This document shows, in pieces, positions 1-12,868 of a stretch of DNA of 64,000 bases. A program made the position numbers and the translations under genes. Source of the DNA: Scenedesmus sp. ARA3. Taxonomy: Eukaryota; Chlorophyta; Chlorophyceae; Sphaeropleales; Scenedesmaceae. Within the stretch, counting starts at the first letter, position 1. Each line of letters begins with the position of its first letter. The notes below the pieces were generated by a model. It ran no database searches. It was not told the DNA's origin and saw nothing but the letters and a program-made list of their open reading frames with translations. Location: contig RWJK01000193.1 in the NCBI GenBank assembly GCA_004335835.1, positions 81,504 through 145,503 on the forward strand. The letters are read 5' to 3'.

Positions 1-1529
1 TGCTCAAGAGCTGCGTGACAGCTGCTCCCATGTGTCGCCAGGTGCTGGGCAAGGCATGCTGGACAAGGCATGCTGCGCCGAGCATGCCACGCACGTGTAT
101 TCTTCTGTACATGCGCCTGTTGTAGAAGTCCTCTCGCTGGTCTGATAGGTCTGCATAGCCCTGCAGGGTGTGAACGCAAGACATCAAGCATTTATGACAG
201 TGATTGATGATCAGGCAGCAACACAAGTGCCTGGTTGACTCTGGCAAGCCAGCTCAGGTGTGTTTCTGCTGCAGCAACTTGCAGGGCGGGCCTCAACAAC
301 TGCATCACTCTGCTCACCTTCCTCGTCTGCGGCCGCCTCCAAAACAGATCCCTTATTCTGCCACAAAATATGACGATGGACAGCCTGCACGCAGAGACTA
401 GTTCAGGCACTCAAGCACACCAGAACGGAATGCTAGCTGCCACTAGGGTAATCCTGCCACGGGTGTACTCACGCCCACGTGCATATCGCATTTATATACC
501 AAGGCGCGTTCGGATGATGCGCCTGGCCCATGGTGTGCTAGTTCAGCATCGACAGGGCCAGCTGGCTTGCAGAAGTCACAGCCTTCAACAACACGTGTCA
601 AGTATAGAACTTGCGTGCAAAACACAAACAATCATGAAGTCGCAGTCCGTGGCACACTTGATGGGGTGGTGACTGTCACTGGCATTGTTAAGCTGGAGAA
701 GTCCGCCTGTGTGCTGTCATGCGGTGTTTAGGGCGCATCACCTGCCGCGTGTGCAGTTTTTGACTGCTCCTATTGACCATACATGAAGCACTTTGATTGA
801 TCACGCTGGCACGGCATGGGCTGGCCCTTGTTTTGACCAGCTGTTGACTGCAGCCTACCAGCTATTAGGGGCAAACGAGTGCAGCTGCGGTGTAGAAAGC
901 GGCTATGCAGCAGGTGCAGTCAAAGGAAGCCTCACTACCCGCGCATGGCTGGGCATATGCACACCAAGGCAGTTCTCGCCACTTCCGCATGTACACTCAC
1001 TGTGCCTGCCAGTGCCCGCTGTCGGCCATGCTCACATACACACAGCATAAATTTTTTGCAGGTGACACAAATTGCGTGTACATCCAGCCACATCGGATCT
1101 TGGCAGCCAGTTACATCATGAAGACCTCTGCAGCTCTGGTGCCGCAACAGGAAGACGCAGCTGCAGCCTGTTTGGCAGGCAGAGCAACGAACGACTCCAG
1201 CTTGGGCCAGCCAACAACAGCAGCACGCCTCACGGGTTGGTAGCAAGCCCTATAAGGAGATAACATCCAACCTTGGCCAGCTATCAGCTGGCTAGTTAGC
1301 TGGCTACAATAAAAACAGTAGAAATATGGTGTGCAGCCAGCAGCGAGCTACACCAAGCTGTACAGCTGCATCTGCTGCTGATGGCGCAGCAGCATCACCA
1401 GCCAGGCTCCCTTGCTAGCTACCAGTCCATAACAGCAGCAGCAGCAGCAGCAGCTGCACTCCAGCACCTCGCCAATCCAGGCTGACGGCACCACTGCAAC
1501 TGGGAAAAGCATTTGCTGAGCCAGCGGTG
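1..1529. other. Intergenic / 3' flank, no gene recognised
   Basis: No reading frame here resembles a known protein or joins by sensible splice sites into one. The part next to 1529 is the 3' flank of the minus-strand ClpR gene and holds a short CAG run near 1436-1453. A small direct repeat (GGCATGCTG context) lies near 47-76. I see nothing else. Confidence 0.5.
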
Positions 1530-4500
1530 TCACCGGCTGTACTGCGTCACCAGCTGGTCCAGGTCCAGCTGCTCAAACTGCTCCGCAGACATCTTCTCCA
1601 CAGCAGACACCAGCGCCTTGTAGTCAACCTGCAGCAGCAGCAGCAGCAGGCAGAGAGCAGCGTCGGCACGGGCCAGGAATATGTGCGCACAGCAAGCACC
1701 GAAAACATAAGAACACTTCATTCGGAGTGCCGAATTTCACAAAACATTAGCAATGGCCAAGCTGCTGTTCTCTGCTGCCTGCCTGACACCAATCCACGAA
1801 TGACGAGGCAATGCACTAGTCACACAGGGGCTGAACCAAGCCAAGAGGCTTGAAAGACTCTGCTTCCCATGACTTGAACATAGACCAGCAAGTCGTTGCT
1901 CCCATGAGTCGAACGGCACAACAGGCGACTTATCCGATGATTGCAGCTGCAGTGCCTCACCTCGCCTCCCTGTGCGGGCTGTGTCTTGGGCAGCTTGGCA
2001 AAGTCCGCCTCCCATGACTCGGGCAGCTGCACGCGGCGCGAGTTGAGCTGGCGCTGCACGTTGCGCTCAGCATACCTGCGGTAGCAGCAGCAGCAGCAGT
2101 AGCGGCGCAGCGCTTGATGAGTGTACGCACAGCACAAACAGAGACTGCAACCTTGTGCACACACTTCAGCTCCTCTGCCACAGCACAGCGGGCAAGGCTC
2201 CAGCTGTCATGACAATCACACATCGGTGCACACATCGGCGTCGTCCAACACAACGTTCAACACAAACACGACATAACAACGGGCCTTGCACAAGCCAGGC
2301 ATTCCAAACCCCACCTCTCAGCGTTGAGCAGCGCCAGCTTGAGGCCGTCGGCGTTGAAGGGCACCTGCACGCTCTCGGCCCTCAACGCTTCACCCCCAGC
2401 AAACATGAAGCTCATGTGACAAGACCCTATGCGTCACACAACCCCAGGGTTTCATAGGCGCGCCTCTCAGCGTTGAGCAGCGCCAGCTTGAGGCCGTCGG
2501 CGTTGAAGGGCACCTGCACGCTCTCGGCCCTCAACGCTTCACCCCCAGCACACATGAAGCTCATGTGACAAGACCCTATGCGTCACACAACCCCAGGGTT
2601 TCATAGGCGCACCTCTCAGCGTTGAGCAGCGCCAGCTTGAGGCCGTCGGCGTTGAAGGGCACCTGCACACTGTCGCCGCCGTCTGCCAGCGCCTCTGCCG
2701 GGAACATGTCGCGGGCGCGCTGCATGTCTGCCTCGTAGGTGGAGGTGTTGGGCTTGATCTTGCGAGCCGCCTCGCGGTAGCACTCGCGCAGCTGCTGTGC
2801 GCGCACCTGCAGATGAGTTAACAGCAGGCGAAGCCAGCGGCAGGATCAGTGACAGCCTGCTACATGTGTTCAGTGACAACCGCGCAGCAGCGCTTGAGAC
2901 AACTGCGCCAGGAGTTTGTTGGCAGCAATGGAGGAGTGGAGGAGTAGAGGAGTGGCGCTACGCCACACTGTGAGAACATGGTCAAGACACGGATGTGTCC
3001 AGCTGCTGCAGATTCACATGCAGGAGTAGTCTGTCACTGACTGCCTGCACACTCCCCACACCGCCTCACACTTCACACCAGAGCCGCACTCGAGCCATAC
3101 CTCTTTGAACTGGTCCTTCTTGCTGTACTTCTCCTGCAGCTGCAGGTACTCCTTCTACTGCCTGCCTCAACCACACTACAGCCCCCTCACAATTTTGCTA
3201 TCCCAAGCCTTGCGTCACACCTTTTTGAACTGGTCCTTCATGCTGTACTTCTCCTGCAGCTCCAGGTACTCCTTCCACTGCTCCAGCCGCCCATCTGACT
3301 CAGCGCGGCCCGACTTGAGCCAGTACACCGCAGCCTTCTCAGCCTTGGCGGCATCAGGCGCGATGACCTCATCAATCAGCCCATACTCCAGCGCATCCTG
3401 CAAGGCAGTGAGGCAAGCAGGAGTGGTCAGCAATGTGAGGCCAGCAAGATGAGCCAGTACACTACAGCCTTCTCAGCTGTAGAGGCGTCGGGTGCAACGA
3501 CCTCATCAAGGCCGGGCTCTAGCGCGTCCTGCAAGGCTACATGAAACAGAACAATGAGTAGTGTCGGCAGGTTGGGGTCATGGCTTCCAGCCCGAGACCA
3601 CGGCCTTCTCAGCCTTGGCAGCATCAGGAGCAATCACCTCGTCGATCAGGCCATACTCCAGCGCATCCTGCAGGCCGGGCAACACAGAGAAGGCCAGCAC
3701 CAAGGTGCAGTCAGCAACATGCAGAGATACACCAGGGTGATATACCACCCTCCGCATGCCCCTGCGGGCGCATGTACAGCCACACATAGGATTATCAAAC
3801 ACAGCTACAGCGCTGCAGTTGCAAGACAGCAGCAAACACACACTGCACAATAGACAACACACGCGCCGCACCTGCGGCCGCATGTACAGCGGGCGCTGCA
3901 TGTCAGCGTCCAGCTTGTCACTTCTATTGTATGAAATGTAACGAAATCGCACAACAGCATTGCTGCAGACACACAGCAACAGCAAGTGCTGCCCTCGCAC
4001 CTGCGGCCGCATGTACAGCGGGCGCTGCATGTCCGCGTCCAGCTTGTCAACGCCCCATCCCGTGGCGATGCTCATGCAGCGCAGCAGCTCGCGCTTGTAG
4101 TCCAGCACCTCGCGCCACTTGATGTGCACCTCGATGGCCTGGCGCTGACCCGTGGGCGGCACGCGCGGCTGCTGCAGCATGGCTGCGGGCAGGAGGTGGA
4201 GGTAGCAGCGTGTGTGGTGAATGTTGTGGGTGGGTGCGGGGGTTTCTGAGAGGGTCCATGTGACTCAACCACACGATTCTGTCAGGCTACCTACGTGTTC
4301 ACTTGCAGCCACACCTCTGCCCTGGCCGCCACTGCTGCTGTGGCAAGCTTTGCGGCGACGGGTGCCAGCACAAGACGTTCACAACATTGCTGCTGCTGCG
4401 GCGGCGGCGTCAACGCTGCTGCTGCAGCTCCCACAGTGCCCAACATTAGCTGCTACTGCACCTGCTGCTGGTGCTGCTCAGCCAGTGGGAACAGCAACTA

Positions 4501-6092
4501 CACAGCTGCCGTAGCTCTTGCACTGCTCAACGACAACATCTGCTGCTCCTGCTGCTGCTGACCCAATGCGCGCAGGTTTGTCACTGCTGCTTGAGCTTTA
4601 ACACTGCTGATTACTGGCTGCTGCTGCTGCCGCTGCGTCTCACCTAGGGAGTGTGGCAGGCTCTTGCGCAGGCCCTTCTTGCCATAGCCCAGCACCACTG
4701 CTGACCAGCCCACTGCGAGGCCCATGTTCACCGTGGAGATCTGCACAATGCGCAAGCACACATCCATCAAACACGCACGAAAGGAAACATGGGTAACAAC
4801 AACATTGCTAAAGGGGCCTGAGTAGCAGAGCACAAGTAAACTATTGAATGGTGGATGCTGTACACACAGCAAGCAGTGTAGCACCACCCAGCATGTCCGT
4901 GCCAAGTGGGTGCACAAAGCAGCGTTCAACGCAGCTGCATGCTTCACGCGCACAACCGGCTGCGCTGCTGCTGTTGCTGCTGTTGCTCCTGCTGCTGCTA
5001 CTTCTGCTGCTCTCTTGTCACCATTGCCGCCGCTGCTGCTGCTGCCGCTGCTGCTGCTGTCACTGCTCACCGGGTTCTTTACAAAGCCCATTGTGGATGT
5101 AAGCGCAATACCTTCACTGTCAAAGGCCAGCTGCAAGCGCAGCAACACAACGGCAGAGCAGAGCACATGCACACCGCAACTTGTCAGGAACTGCTATGCA
5201 TGCACAGCTAGCAGGACCAACATGACAGCCCACAACGCTGCTGCACATGTGCTGCTCACATGCAACTGCCGCAGGCAATCACATCATACACTGCTGCTGC
5301 AGCTGCTGTTGCTGCTGCAATTGTTGACGATACTGCATCCATGATGGCTGCTGAAGTTGCAGGTCAGCCCGCTGGTATGTTTGTGCCATGATGCTGCAGG
5401 GCGACAGCTGCACTTGCAAGCCCAAGCCCTGACTGCTATACAGGATGCAGCAGGAACTGCAGCATCATGTGACAGCTTATGTTATCAACAGTCAGCTGCC
5501 GTGCTGTTGCAGCACGGTGCATTGCTTCAGCATGAGCGTCCTGCAATGCTTGGTTGCTGCACGCACTGCTGCTGCACTGCGTGGAACCTCGGTACTGTGC
5601 ATTGGACCTGCTGCTAGCCTAGAAGTCCTACACAAGCAGTTGAACTCACGATTTCTCCATCTTGGCGGGTTGTGCCAGACGAGTTGATGAGCATCTCGAT
5701 GGGCAGAGAAGTGCCCTGCTTTTCTAGGTACAGTAGCTCTGCCACCATCAGCTCAGTCACCGCAGGCACCAGCTGCGGCAACAAACACATAAAACGTTAT
5801 GTCCGTGAGCCCTCTACGCAGCCTGCTGCGGCTGCTGGGCCTCCTACTCGACACTCCCACTCACAGGCATGCCCAAGTAAACGATGCGCTGATCGAACAG
5901 CAGGCTTGGCAGATCCGGCGGAGGAGGCCGTCTGCGGTCGCCTCTGCCTTGGCGGGCCTGCACCACGACCTGCTTCCTGCTGCTGCTGCATGGCCTGACC
6001 ACCCTGCTGCTGCTGCTCGCCCTGCTGCTGCTAGCCAGGCCCCGCTGCTGCGTGCAGTGGGCCTGCATGGCCCTGCTAGAAGCTAATACCAT
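1530..6092 (-). CDS. ClpR: catalytically inactive plastid ClpP-like subunit
   Basis: Nine exons: 6092-5865, 5772-5650, 5130-5071, 4740-4644, 4182-4001, 3397-3221, 2806-2613, 2075-1961 and 1628-1530, giving about 424 residues with every phase matching. The ATG at 6092 starts a Ser/Arg/Ala-rich plastid transit peptide of about 50 residues. Next come PPPDLPSLLFDQRIVYLGMP and the ClpP fold (INSSGTTRQDGE, ALEYGLIDEV). ClpP/ClpR proteins form the ring core of the plastid Clp protease. All three catalytic positions look replaced: the Ser site reads GLAVGWSAV, the His site reads MLQQP, and the Asp site reads QRPLY. That makes it a ClpR-type non-catalytic subunit. Which ClpR number it is cannot be settled from sequence alone. 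A charged C-terminal extension of roughly 190 residues follows the fold and is longer than usual for ClpP. Its introns hold several exon echoes, listed separately. Confidence 0.92.
2311..2669. repeat. 149-nt tandem array: two echoes of the 3' part of ClpR exon 7
   Basis: Copies start at 2315 and 2464, and the true exon end starts at 2613, a spacing of exactly 149 nt each. Each copy carries the last part of exon 7 (reading KLALLNAER on the minus strand), the donor and the following intron start. The two extra copies lie downstream of the real exon in the gene's direction. They are almost identical to each other, so they are recent. Confidence 0.9.
3100..3157. repeat. Echo of the 3' end of ClpR exon 6
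   Basis: This matches the exon end at about 3216-3280, where the minus strand reads KYSMKDQFKK. The copy has a few substitutions and a gtatgg donor-like end. It lies downstream of the true exon 6 in the gene's direction. Confidence 0.85.
3449..3675. repeat. Two echoes of the 5' part of ClpR exon 6
   Basis: Copies at about 3449-3541 and 3597-3675 repeat the acceptor and start of exon 6 (real exon 3221-3397, minus-strand reading DALEYGLIDEVIAPDAAKAE). Both keep a cag acceptor. The 3449 copy lacks one codon (GLDEV instead of GLIDEV). The 3597 copy soon runs into TGA. Only the 3221-3397 version continues in frame, so the other two are taken as non-coding. Confidence 0.88.
3866..3918. repeat. Echo of the 3' part of ClpR exon 5
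   Basis: The copy reads DKLDADMQRPLYMRPQ on the minus strand and repeats the end of exon 5 (real end at 4001). It has one visible substitution and a gtgcgg donor-like sequence. It lies downstream of the true exon in the gene's direction. Confidence 0.87.
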
Positions 6093-7293
6093 ACAGCTGC
6101 GACTATTCAACTAGTTGGCTATCAGGTGCCTGTACGTTCACGATGTCAAGGTGCCAAGCAGACCGCACAACAGACAAAGCGCACGTTACTAACTGCGTGT
6201 CTAAGCTATTTGAAAACAGACATCACAACCAATGCGCGCGACGTTGTAGCCACCTGCTGACTAGAGTAAAAGTAACACCTGGCTGTGACTGTTGCCAAGG
6301 TGTCGTTGCCTACAGGCCATGTAAAGCCACAGGGATGCTCCTAAAACAAATAAATGAGTTGAAACAGGTAGTCAATGGCTAGACCACAGCTGGACGAGCC
6401 ATAGTAGCTGACATTATTGGCGAAGGTAAATGGCAAACACCAAACATGTATGTTGGTGCACCTGGCCTAGTGCAGCCGTTGATCAGCAGTTCAACTTATT
6501 TCTATCAATAATTCATAACAAGTTAAACAACCTGCGTGTGTGTGTTTGATCACTGCACAGTGTGTTTTTTGTCGCATAGGTGATTTCAGCTGAAATTTTA
6601 TTTTTGCCAAACACAGCAATGCAACGTGCATATGCTGTGTTGCAGCTAAGAAAAAGAAACCAGCTCATTATTTTGCTGTCAAATGTTAACACCAACCAAC
6701 AGCCTGCACGCTGTCGACTTGGGCATGACTGGGTCAGCAAGCGAAGCCTGATCAGGCTGTTGCAACTGCATCCTGGCATTACCAACCGATCTGTAGCTTT
6801 GACTCTAGTTGTGCGGAATGTGTGCTGTGCACCTGTGATTTTCATCCGCGGCGGGACTGCGGCGAGTTGAAAATTCATTTCACAGATGCCCGTCCCCTGC
6901 AAGCAGTGCCTCCATGCTGCAGGCTCCAGCTGGCATCAGCACAGCGGCACCCATCCATGCCCCTGCTGCAAGCAGTTCCAGCTACCGAAAGCTAAGGAAA
7001 TAAGACATGCTTTTGCACGCCTTGAAAGCAGTAGAAGCAAGCTCTGCGGCGGGCAGTGACAGGCACACCCCGTAAAAGTAACAGGTGCACGTTGCATTCG
7101 AGGGATCCACGGCTGGACGGTACATATATCAGCTTTGCAGTTGTCTGTGACCGATTTATCAGCGACTGATTTTCCGTTCCAGTCGTTACAAGCACGGTGC
7201 AACTCGTGTTACGAGAACAGCTGCCTGGCAGACTTGCACCTCCACAACCTCAGAGGGTGTGCTGACGATTGTATTTGTTACATTTAAACTCAG
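6093..7293. promoter_or_regulatory. Divergent intergenic region, ClpR / phosphoserine aminotransferase
   Basis: About 1.2 kb separate two outward-facing start codons, so both promoters must lie here. The segment is more AT-rich (about 6470-6700) than its surroundings. I recognise no coding exon, RNA gene or specific operator. Confidence 0.5.
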
Positions 7294-10200
7294 ATGCACC
7301 AGTCTTTGGTTCATCATCAAGCAGTCGCCCACACCCAGGCCTCCGCAAGCAGGATCAGGCAGCTCGTTGCACCTAAGATCGTCCAGCAACGTGACTTAAA
7401 GATGGCAGCACACGGCCGTGTTTTCAACTTCTCGGCAGGCCCTGCCATGCTGCCGCTGGAGGTGCTGGAGCAGACCCAGCGGGACACTCTCAACTTCAAT
7501 GGCAGTGGCATGTCCGTCATGGAGATGAGCCATCGCAGCAAGGCTTTCGAAGGCATCATCAAGCAGGCGGAGGCAGACCTGCGTACGCTGCTGAGCATCC
7601 CAGACAACTACAAGGTGCTGTTTGTCCAGGGCGGCGCCTCCACACAGTTTGCAGCCATCCCCCTCAACTTCACACAAGAGGGTGAGCTGCTGCTGCTGTC
7701 TTGCAGGAAAGGGTGGATGCTGTTGCAGATTCCCTTGATCAGCAGCAGCTGCGGTGCACTAGGGTTTGGGGTGATCTGAGATGCTGGCAGTTGGGGGTTG
7801 CATGTTGCTGCGTGAACGCCTGCTCTGCTGTCTGTGAGCGTTTGCTTGTTGCTGCGGCTGTGATCTTGGATTCAAGCAAACGGCAGCTGCAGGGTCTGGA
7901 GCAGTGGCTTGCTGCATAACATTGAATATTTGGTCCGCACCCCTGTGTCAGTGAGCAGCTGACGCATGTAATATGACAGTTGTAGGCATGGTAAATGCAC
8001 AACCGTTCACCTGCAAGCAATGCTGGTCCAGAAGCCCCCCTGCCCGAAGGCTCCTGGCGCTCCAAGTGGGCTGTCCACGCAGGCACGTCTGTCCAGCATC
8101 ATGGCATCATAGCATCATGCGAAGTTCTCACCTGTAGGCGCAAAGAAGGTTTACAGGGCAGCGGCAGCGTCAGATCCATGGCATGTAGCAGGCTGCAGCT
8201 GCTGACACTTTGTGCACAGTACCACGCATGGCAGCGTCTGGCTGCTCACGTGCTGCGTTCCTGTACAGTTCCTGACGCTTGATACGTGCAGCAGGGCTGC
8301 ACTTACTTTGTGAGTGTTGCAGCCATGTTTTTTGGTAGTAAACGGTTGTTGTCCAGCCAACGTATTCAACACTCTCCGTCACACATATAACCTGCTGCTA
8401 CGCATGCTGCTGCAGCTGACACCATGAAGTACATTGTGACAGGGGCTTGGTCCAAGAAGGCACACATTTCTATCACACACCAAGTTGGTATCAAACAGCA
8501 TCTGAACATCTGCTTCATATTTTCATACATGCTGCAGGTGACACCGTGGATTACATTGTGACTGGGGCGTGGTCCAAGAAGGCATACGAGGAGGCGGCCA
8601 AGTTTGGGCTCAACGCAAACGTGGTGGCCAAGGGCGACAATAAGAGCGTGCCTGCGCGTGACAGCTGGAAGCTGAGCCCAGATGCCAAGTACGTGCACTA
8701 CTGCGACAACGAGACCATCGGCGGTGAGTGCGCACACGCTGGATGTTTGTGTTCATAAAACCTGGTGGTTCAAGGTGCAGTGCCACCAACGACAGCATGC
8801 CGCGGCTGGACCAGCGGTGACTTGTTCGCTGCAATGGGTGTCTGCTAGCAATGGGTGTCTGCTAGCAGAACTATGAAATCTTTTGACTTCAATCAACTGC
8901 CAGCCGCTTCCAAACTGTAGCGTGTGCCGAGTATGCTCTTCTGCCACTTTGTCATTCAGCCGCCAGCTGTTAACACTGTGATGCATGCTGATTATGCTCG
9001 TGTGACACTTTCCGGCGCAGGCGTGGAGTTCCAGGGCGCGCCAGATGTGGGTGACGTGCAGCTGATTGCCGACATGTCCTCCAACTTCCTGTCCAAGCCC
9101 GTGGACGTGTCCAAGTACGCCATGATCTACGCGGGAGCACAGAAGAATGTGGGACCCTCCGGCGTGGTCATTGCCATCGTGCGGGAGGACCTGCTGGGCA
9201 AGGCCAGGTGCGCTTGTTGTTATTGTTTTGGCAATGATGTTATTTTAATGTTACATTGGCGTTGATATTAATAGTCGTCTTGCCTTCCGCTGCGCAGCTG
9301 ACCACCCTCTCGCACACAGTGCATCCTTCATTCGACAGCAGCGAGCTGCTTCCTGTACTCAGATTGCCGCATCCCCGCGTGTGTCTGCCTGTGTGCGCCC
9401 CCCCCCTGCTGCAGGCCGTCCTGCCCCACCATGCTCAACTACGCCATTGCTGCTGAGAACGGCTCCATGTACAACACGCCGCCTTGCTGGCCCATCTACG
9501 TGTGCGGCCTGGTCTTCCAGCACCTGCTTAAGCTGGGAGGACTGGCAGGTGAGCACGCAGACACATACTGCCAGTGCTCTTCCGAAACACTTGCTATTGT
9601 CTGCTTGTTGTGTGCTGCCTGGGTACCGCTAGCGTGCGCCTGGATGTGCGCTTGCTGCCGTTTGTGGTGTGAGATGCTTATGCTGCCGTCTGGGTCCTAG
9701 CATGGCAGCTGTGTGTCAGGACATGGTTGCCCTGCTTGTCTGCTGATGTCTCGTTGGTTTCCTGCTGCTGCCTTAAAACAGCAATCATGTGCTGTGGCAT
9801 GCTTGTGTTATCACACTGTTGCATCGTCTTTGTCGTTTTGCAGGCGCGCGCGAGCGCAACGTGAAGAAGGCGCAGCTGCTGTACGACACCATTGCAGGCA
9901 GCAATGGCTTCTACTTCAGCCCCGTGGAGGAGAGCGTGCGCAGCAAGATGAACGTGCCCTTCACCATTCCCAGGTGCGGCAGCGCTGCTTGAGTATCAGC
10001 TGACATAGCACCTCCGACTGATGTGCGAACAAGGTCTCTGAACAGATCTTGTTCACACGGTGAAGCCTGTCACCTTGGTGCACTGCTTGACCAAGGAGAG
10101 GAACTTATTGTATGTTTATGGTGGCCCAATTGTCATTCTAAGTACTGCTCTTTCATTGCTGCCGGCTCTGCTGCAAGCCTGAGCTAGAGAAGGCGTTTGC

Positions 10201-10468
10201 TGCACGATGTCCGCACGCCTGCATACCCGCATCCGATATGTCACGCATTGATGATTGCGCTGTATTTGTTGTTTTTGGCTTCCTGCCCCGCAGCAAGCCT
10301 GAGCTGGAGAAGGCGTTTGTCGCTGAGGCCACTGCCGCGCAGCTGCTGGAGCTGAAGGGCCACCGCAGCGTGGGCGGCATGCGCGCCAGCATCTACAACG
10401 CCATGCCGCACGAAGGCGTGGAGGCACTCACAAAGTTCATGACGGAGTTCCAGGCCAAGAACGCCTGA
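7294..10468 (+). CDS. Phosphoserine aminotransferase (PSAT/SerC), plastid
   Basis: Six exons: 7294-7681, 8538-8723, 9021-9207, 9415-9548, 9844-9973 and 10294-10468. Phases agree throughout, giving about 399 residues. The PLP enzyme converts 3-phosphohydroxypyruvate and glutamate to phosphoserine and 2-oxoglutarate in serine synthesis. The mature part begins [11 protein letters not shown] after a roughly 40-residue leader that looks like a plastid transit peptide. Family signatures include [30 protein letters not shown], the PLP-lysine segment [12 protein letters not shown], and the C-terminal [18 protein letters not shown]. Length is normal for the family plus a transit peptide. Introns before exons 2 and 6 each carry an echo of the following exon. 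Confidence 0.97.
8408..8463. repeat. Echo of the 5' part of PSAT exon 2
   Basis: It reads [15 protein letters not shown] against the real [15 protein letters not shown] at 8538. The acceptor cag is kept and the spacing is 122 nt. No in-frame continuation follows. Confidence 0.9.
10165..10203. repeat. Echo of the 5' part of PSAT exon 6
   Basis: It repeats the KPELEKAF coding start of exon 6 (10294) about 120 nt upstream. The acceptor AG directly before the copied codons has been lost. Confidence 0.85.
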
Positions 10469-11615
10469 GTTCACGCTGTTTCGGCAGGCATTGCGCGTTT
10501 GTGTATGCTGTTGTGGGGGGTTGTATGGACAGTAGCAGCATCAGCAGCAACATGAATGCGGGCAGGTCGTGCTGGTGGCTGGCAGCCATTGTTTTGGCTG
10601 CTGATGTGCACTGCGTCTGCAGCAGTCCGCAGACTGCCCCAAGCAGCAGCAGGCATGCAGCTGCAGCAGCGTGCAGGGCGCTTCCGTTGGTGATATACTG
10701 CAGTATGCAGCTGGTGCCTTATCTACAGCAATTGAATATTTACATGTTACTGTTGGTACCTCTGTGCTATATTGAACACTGTTGGCTGCTGGGTTGTCTT
10801 GTGCTGTGGCTTGGCTGATGGTGGTCAAGACTGCACGACTGAGAAAGGTGCTTGGCCATGCCCTGTGTCTGCACCTGGCTCCGTGTGAGATTGCGACCCG
10901 CGTAATGTTTAGCGTTATTGGTTTCGCTGTCGTGATTTGTCAAATCATCATTAAAAAAAACATTTGATGGCCAGAGCTCTCGGGAGGCTTTTTGGCGCGC
11001 TTGTCCAAACCCGCTAAACTGGAGCAAGGGAGCTGCGCCCATCGTCGTGAAGTCATATCAAAACTCGATCAACATCTTTGTGGCAGCAATCAATCCCATG
11101 CGACACAGATTGCGGAGAACATCGGACCTCAGGGACTTGCGATGTTATCGCAACTACCAAGATAGTTGAGGTTCCCGCCCATCCCTGCTGCAATCTGAAA
11201 CCTTTCCAGATACGTATGCTGGGCGACTTCACCGGTGTAACCAGCGATCTACAGGTGTCACTAGTTGCTGCACACTTGAGGAGTCACTTGGGGCTATACT
11301 TTGCGCGCAGCACTTCAGCTCCTTGCTAGCACACAATTACTATTATTCGATTGCTTTCAGCACATCGCTTGCAGGTGAGCGGGGCTCGGTGCGTCTTTTT
11401 CCATCTCAGCTGTTGGTTGCTGACAGCAGCATACCAACCGTATTGTCTGTATAATTACGAACATTGATTGCTGATACATTATTCAGACTGGCGTGGCTTC
11501 AAGTGCATGGATGCAATCCCGGCAAACGTCTTTACCAGCGCAACGATCACGTACGCTCCGACTCACGCATACAATGCATTGAATAACCAAAATGGACTTG
11601 AACTGAACCGCAATT
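10469..11615. other. Intergenic, PSAT 3' flank and fasciclin-gene promoter
   Basis: Both neighbours run on the plus strand. The segment becomes AT-richer near 10880-10970. No coding exon, RNA gene or clear repeat was recognised. Confidence 0.45.
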
Positions 11616-12834
11616 ATGCAGGCAGGCATCATGAGACGAGCAGTGGCACTGTTGCTGGTGCTGGCGGGTGAGTGCCACAGGTTGCTACTGCTGCTGCTAC
11701 TGCTGCTGCAGTTGCTGGGTGGGCACATGCATGCAACGTATCCACTGTCCAACTGCATTAACGCAGCGGCAATTATTTCTGCTATACTTTCTGCCAGCCA
11801 CCAGCTATACACTGTGGCCCTGACATGCCATGTGTGCAGCCTGCCAACAAAGCACCAGCATGGGCACGCGTTGCTGCTGCTTTGTCAGCCTAATTAATTA
11901 ACCACAGCAAAAGGAGCAGGAGCAGCAGCAGCAGCAGCAGCAGCAACAACACATGAGCCAGCAACACCTGGTGCTCGCGCCACCACAGCCGCATGGTCTC
12001 GTTGCACCACTTTGCTCACGTCTGATGCTGCAAACTGACTTCATCTCGGTTCTGCCTGCAGGTGCAGCAGTGGTACAGGCTGAGTATGACACCATCTACG
12101 ATGCAGCAAAGGCCAACAAGCTCACCATGTTCCTGGACGCCTCAAACCGCATCAGCGGCTTTACCGAACAAATCAAATCCCCAGGGTTCATTGGCACCGT
12201 GTTTGCGCCAACAGACGAGGCCATCCAGGCGGCGCTTGACACCGCGGGTGTTACAAAGAACCAGCTGTTCAAAAATAACAGCCTGCTGGTGGACATTGTG
12301 CAGTACCATGTGGTACCCGGTGACGCCATCAGCAGTGACAGGCTGAAGAATGACGGCGTGTACACCAGCATGAGGGGCAAACAGCTGACCATCACAAAGA
12401 GGTGTGCAGACGCTTGGAGTGCACAGCTACTGCTCAGCTGGCTTGGTAGGCAGTAGTGCTGCAGTTACTGCCATCCCTGCTACGCCTGTTACCTTTGCCA
12501 GCACCAAAAGTCAAGCTGACATTGTTCTGACACAAGCTGATTGTTTGCTGCCTGCTGCTTGTGTCTGCGTGGTGCAGTCTGGGTGGTGATGTTGCCGTCA
12601 ACTCTGGCAGCACAGCGCAGGTTATTGAGCGGGACCAGAAGGCTGGCGCTGCCATGTTCAATGTGATCGACAACCTGCTGCTGCCGCCTGATGAGCTGGC
12701 ATCTGTGAGTCAACACGGCAGCAGCAGCAGCAGCAGCAGCGATCCGGCCGCATCAGCATAGCCGCGGCAGCAGAATCGGAAACAGGTGTCGGTCCAGCAA
12801 TTTGCATTGTGCTGGATGCAAGCTGTGCATTGAG

Positions 12835-12868
<34 letters not shown>

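Noticed and set aside
3449..3675. Echo copies as real alternative exons of ClpR
   Set aside because: One lacks a codon, the other reaches a stop, and neither has a usable donor in frame.
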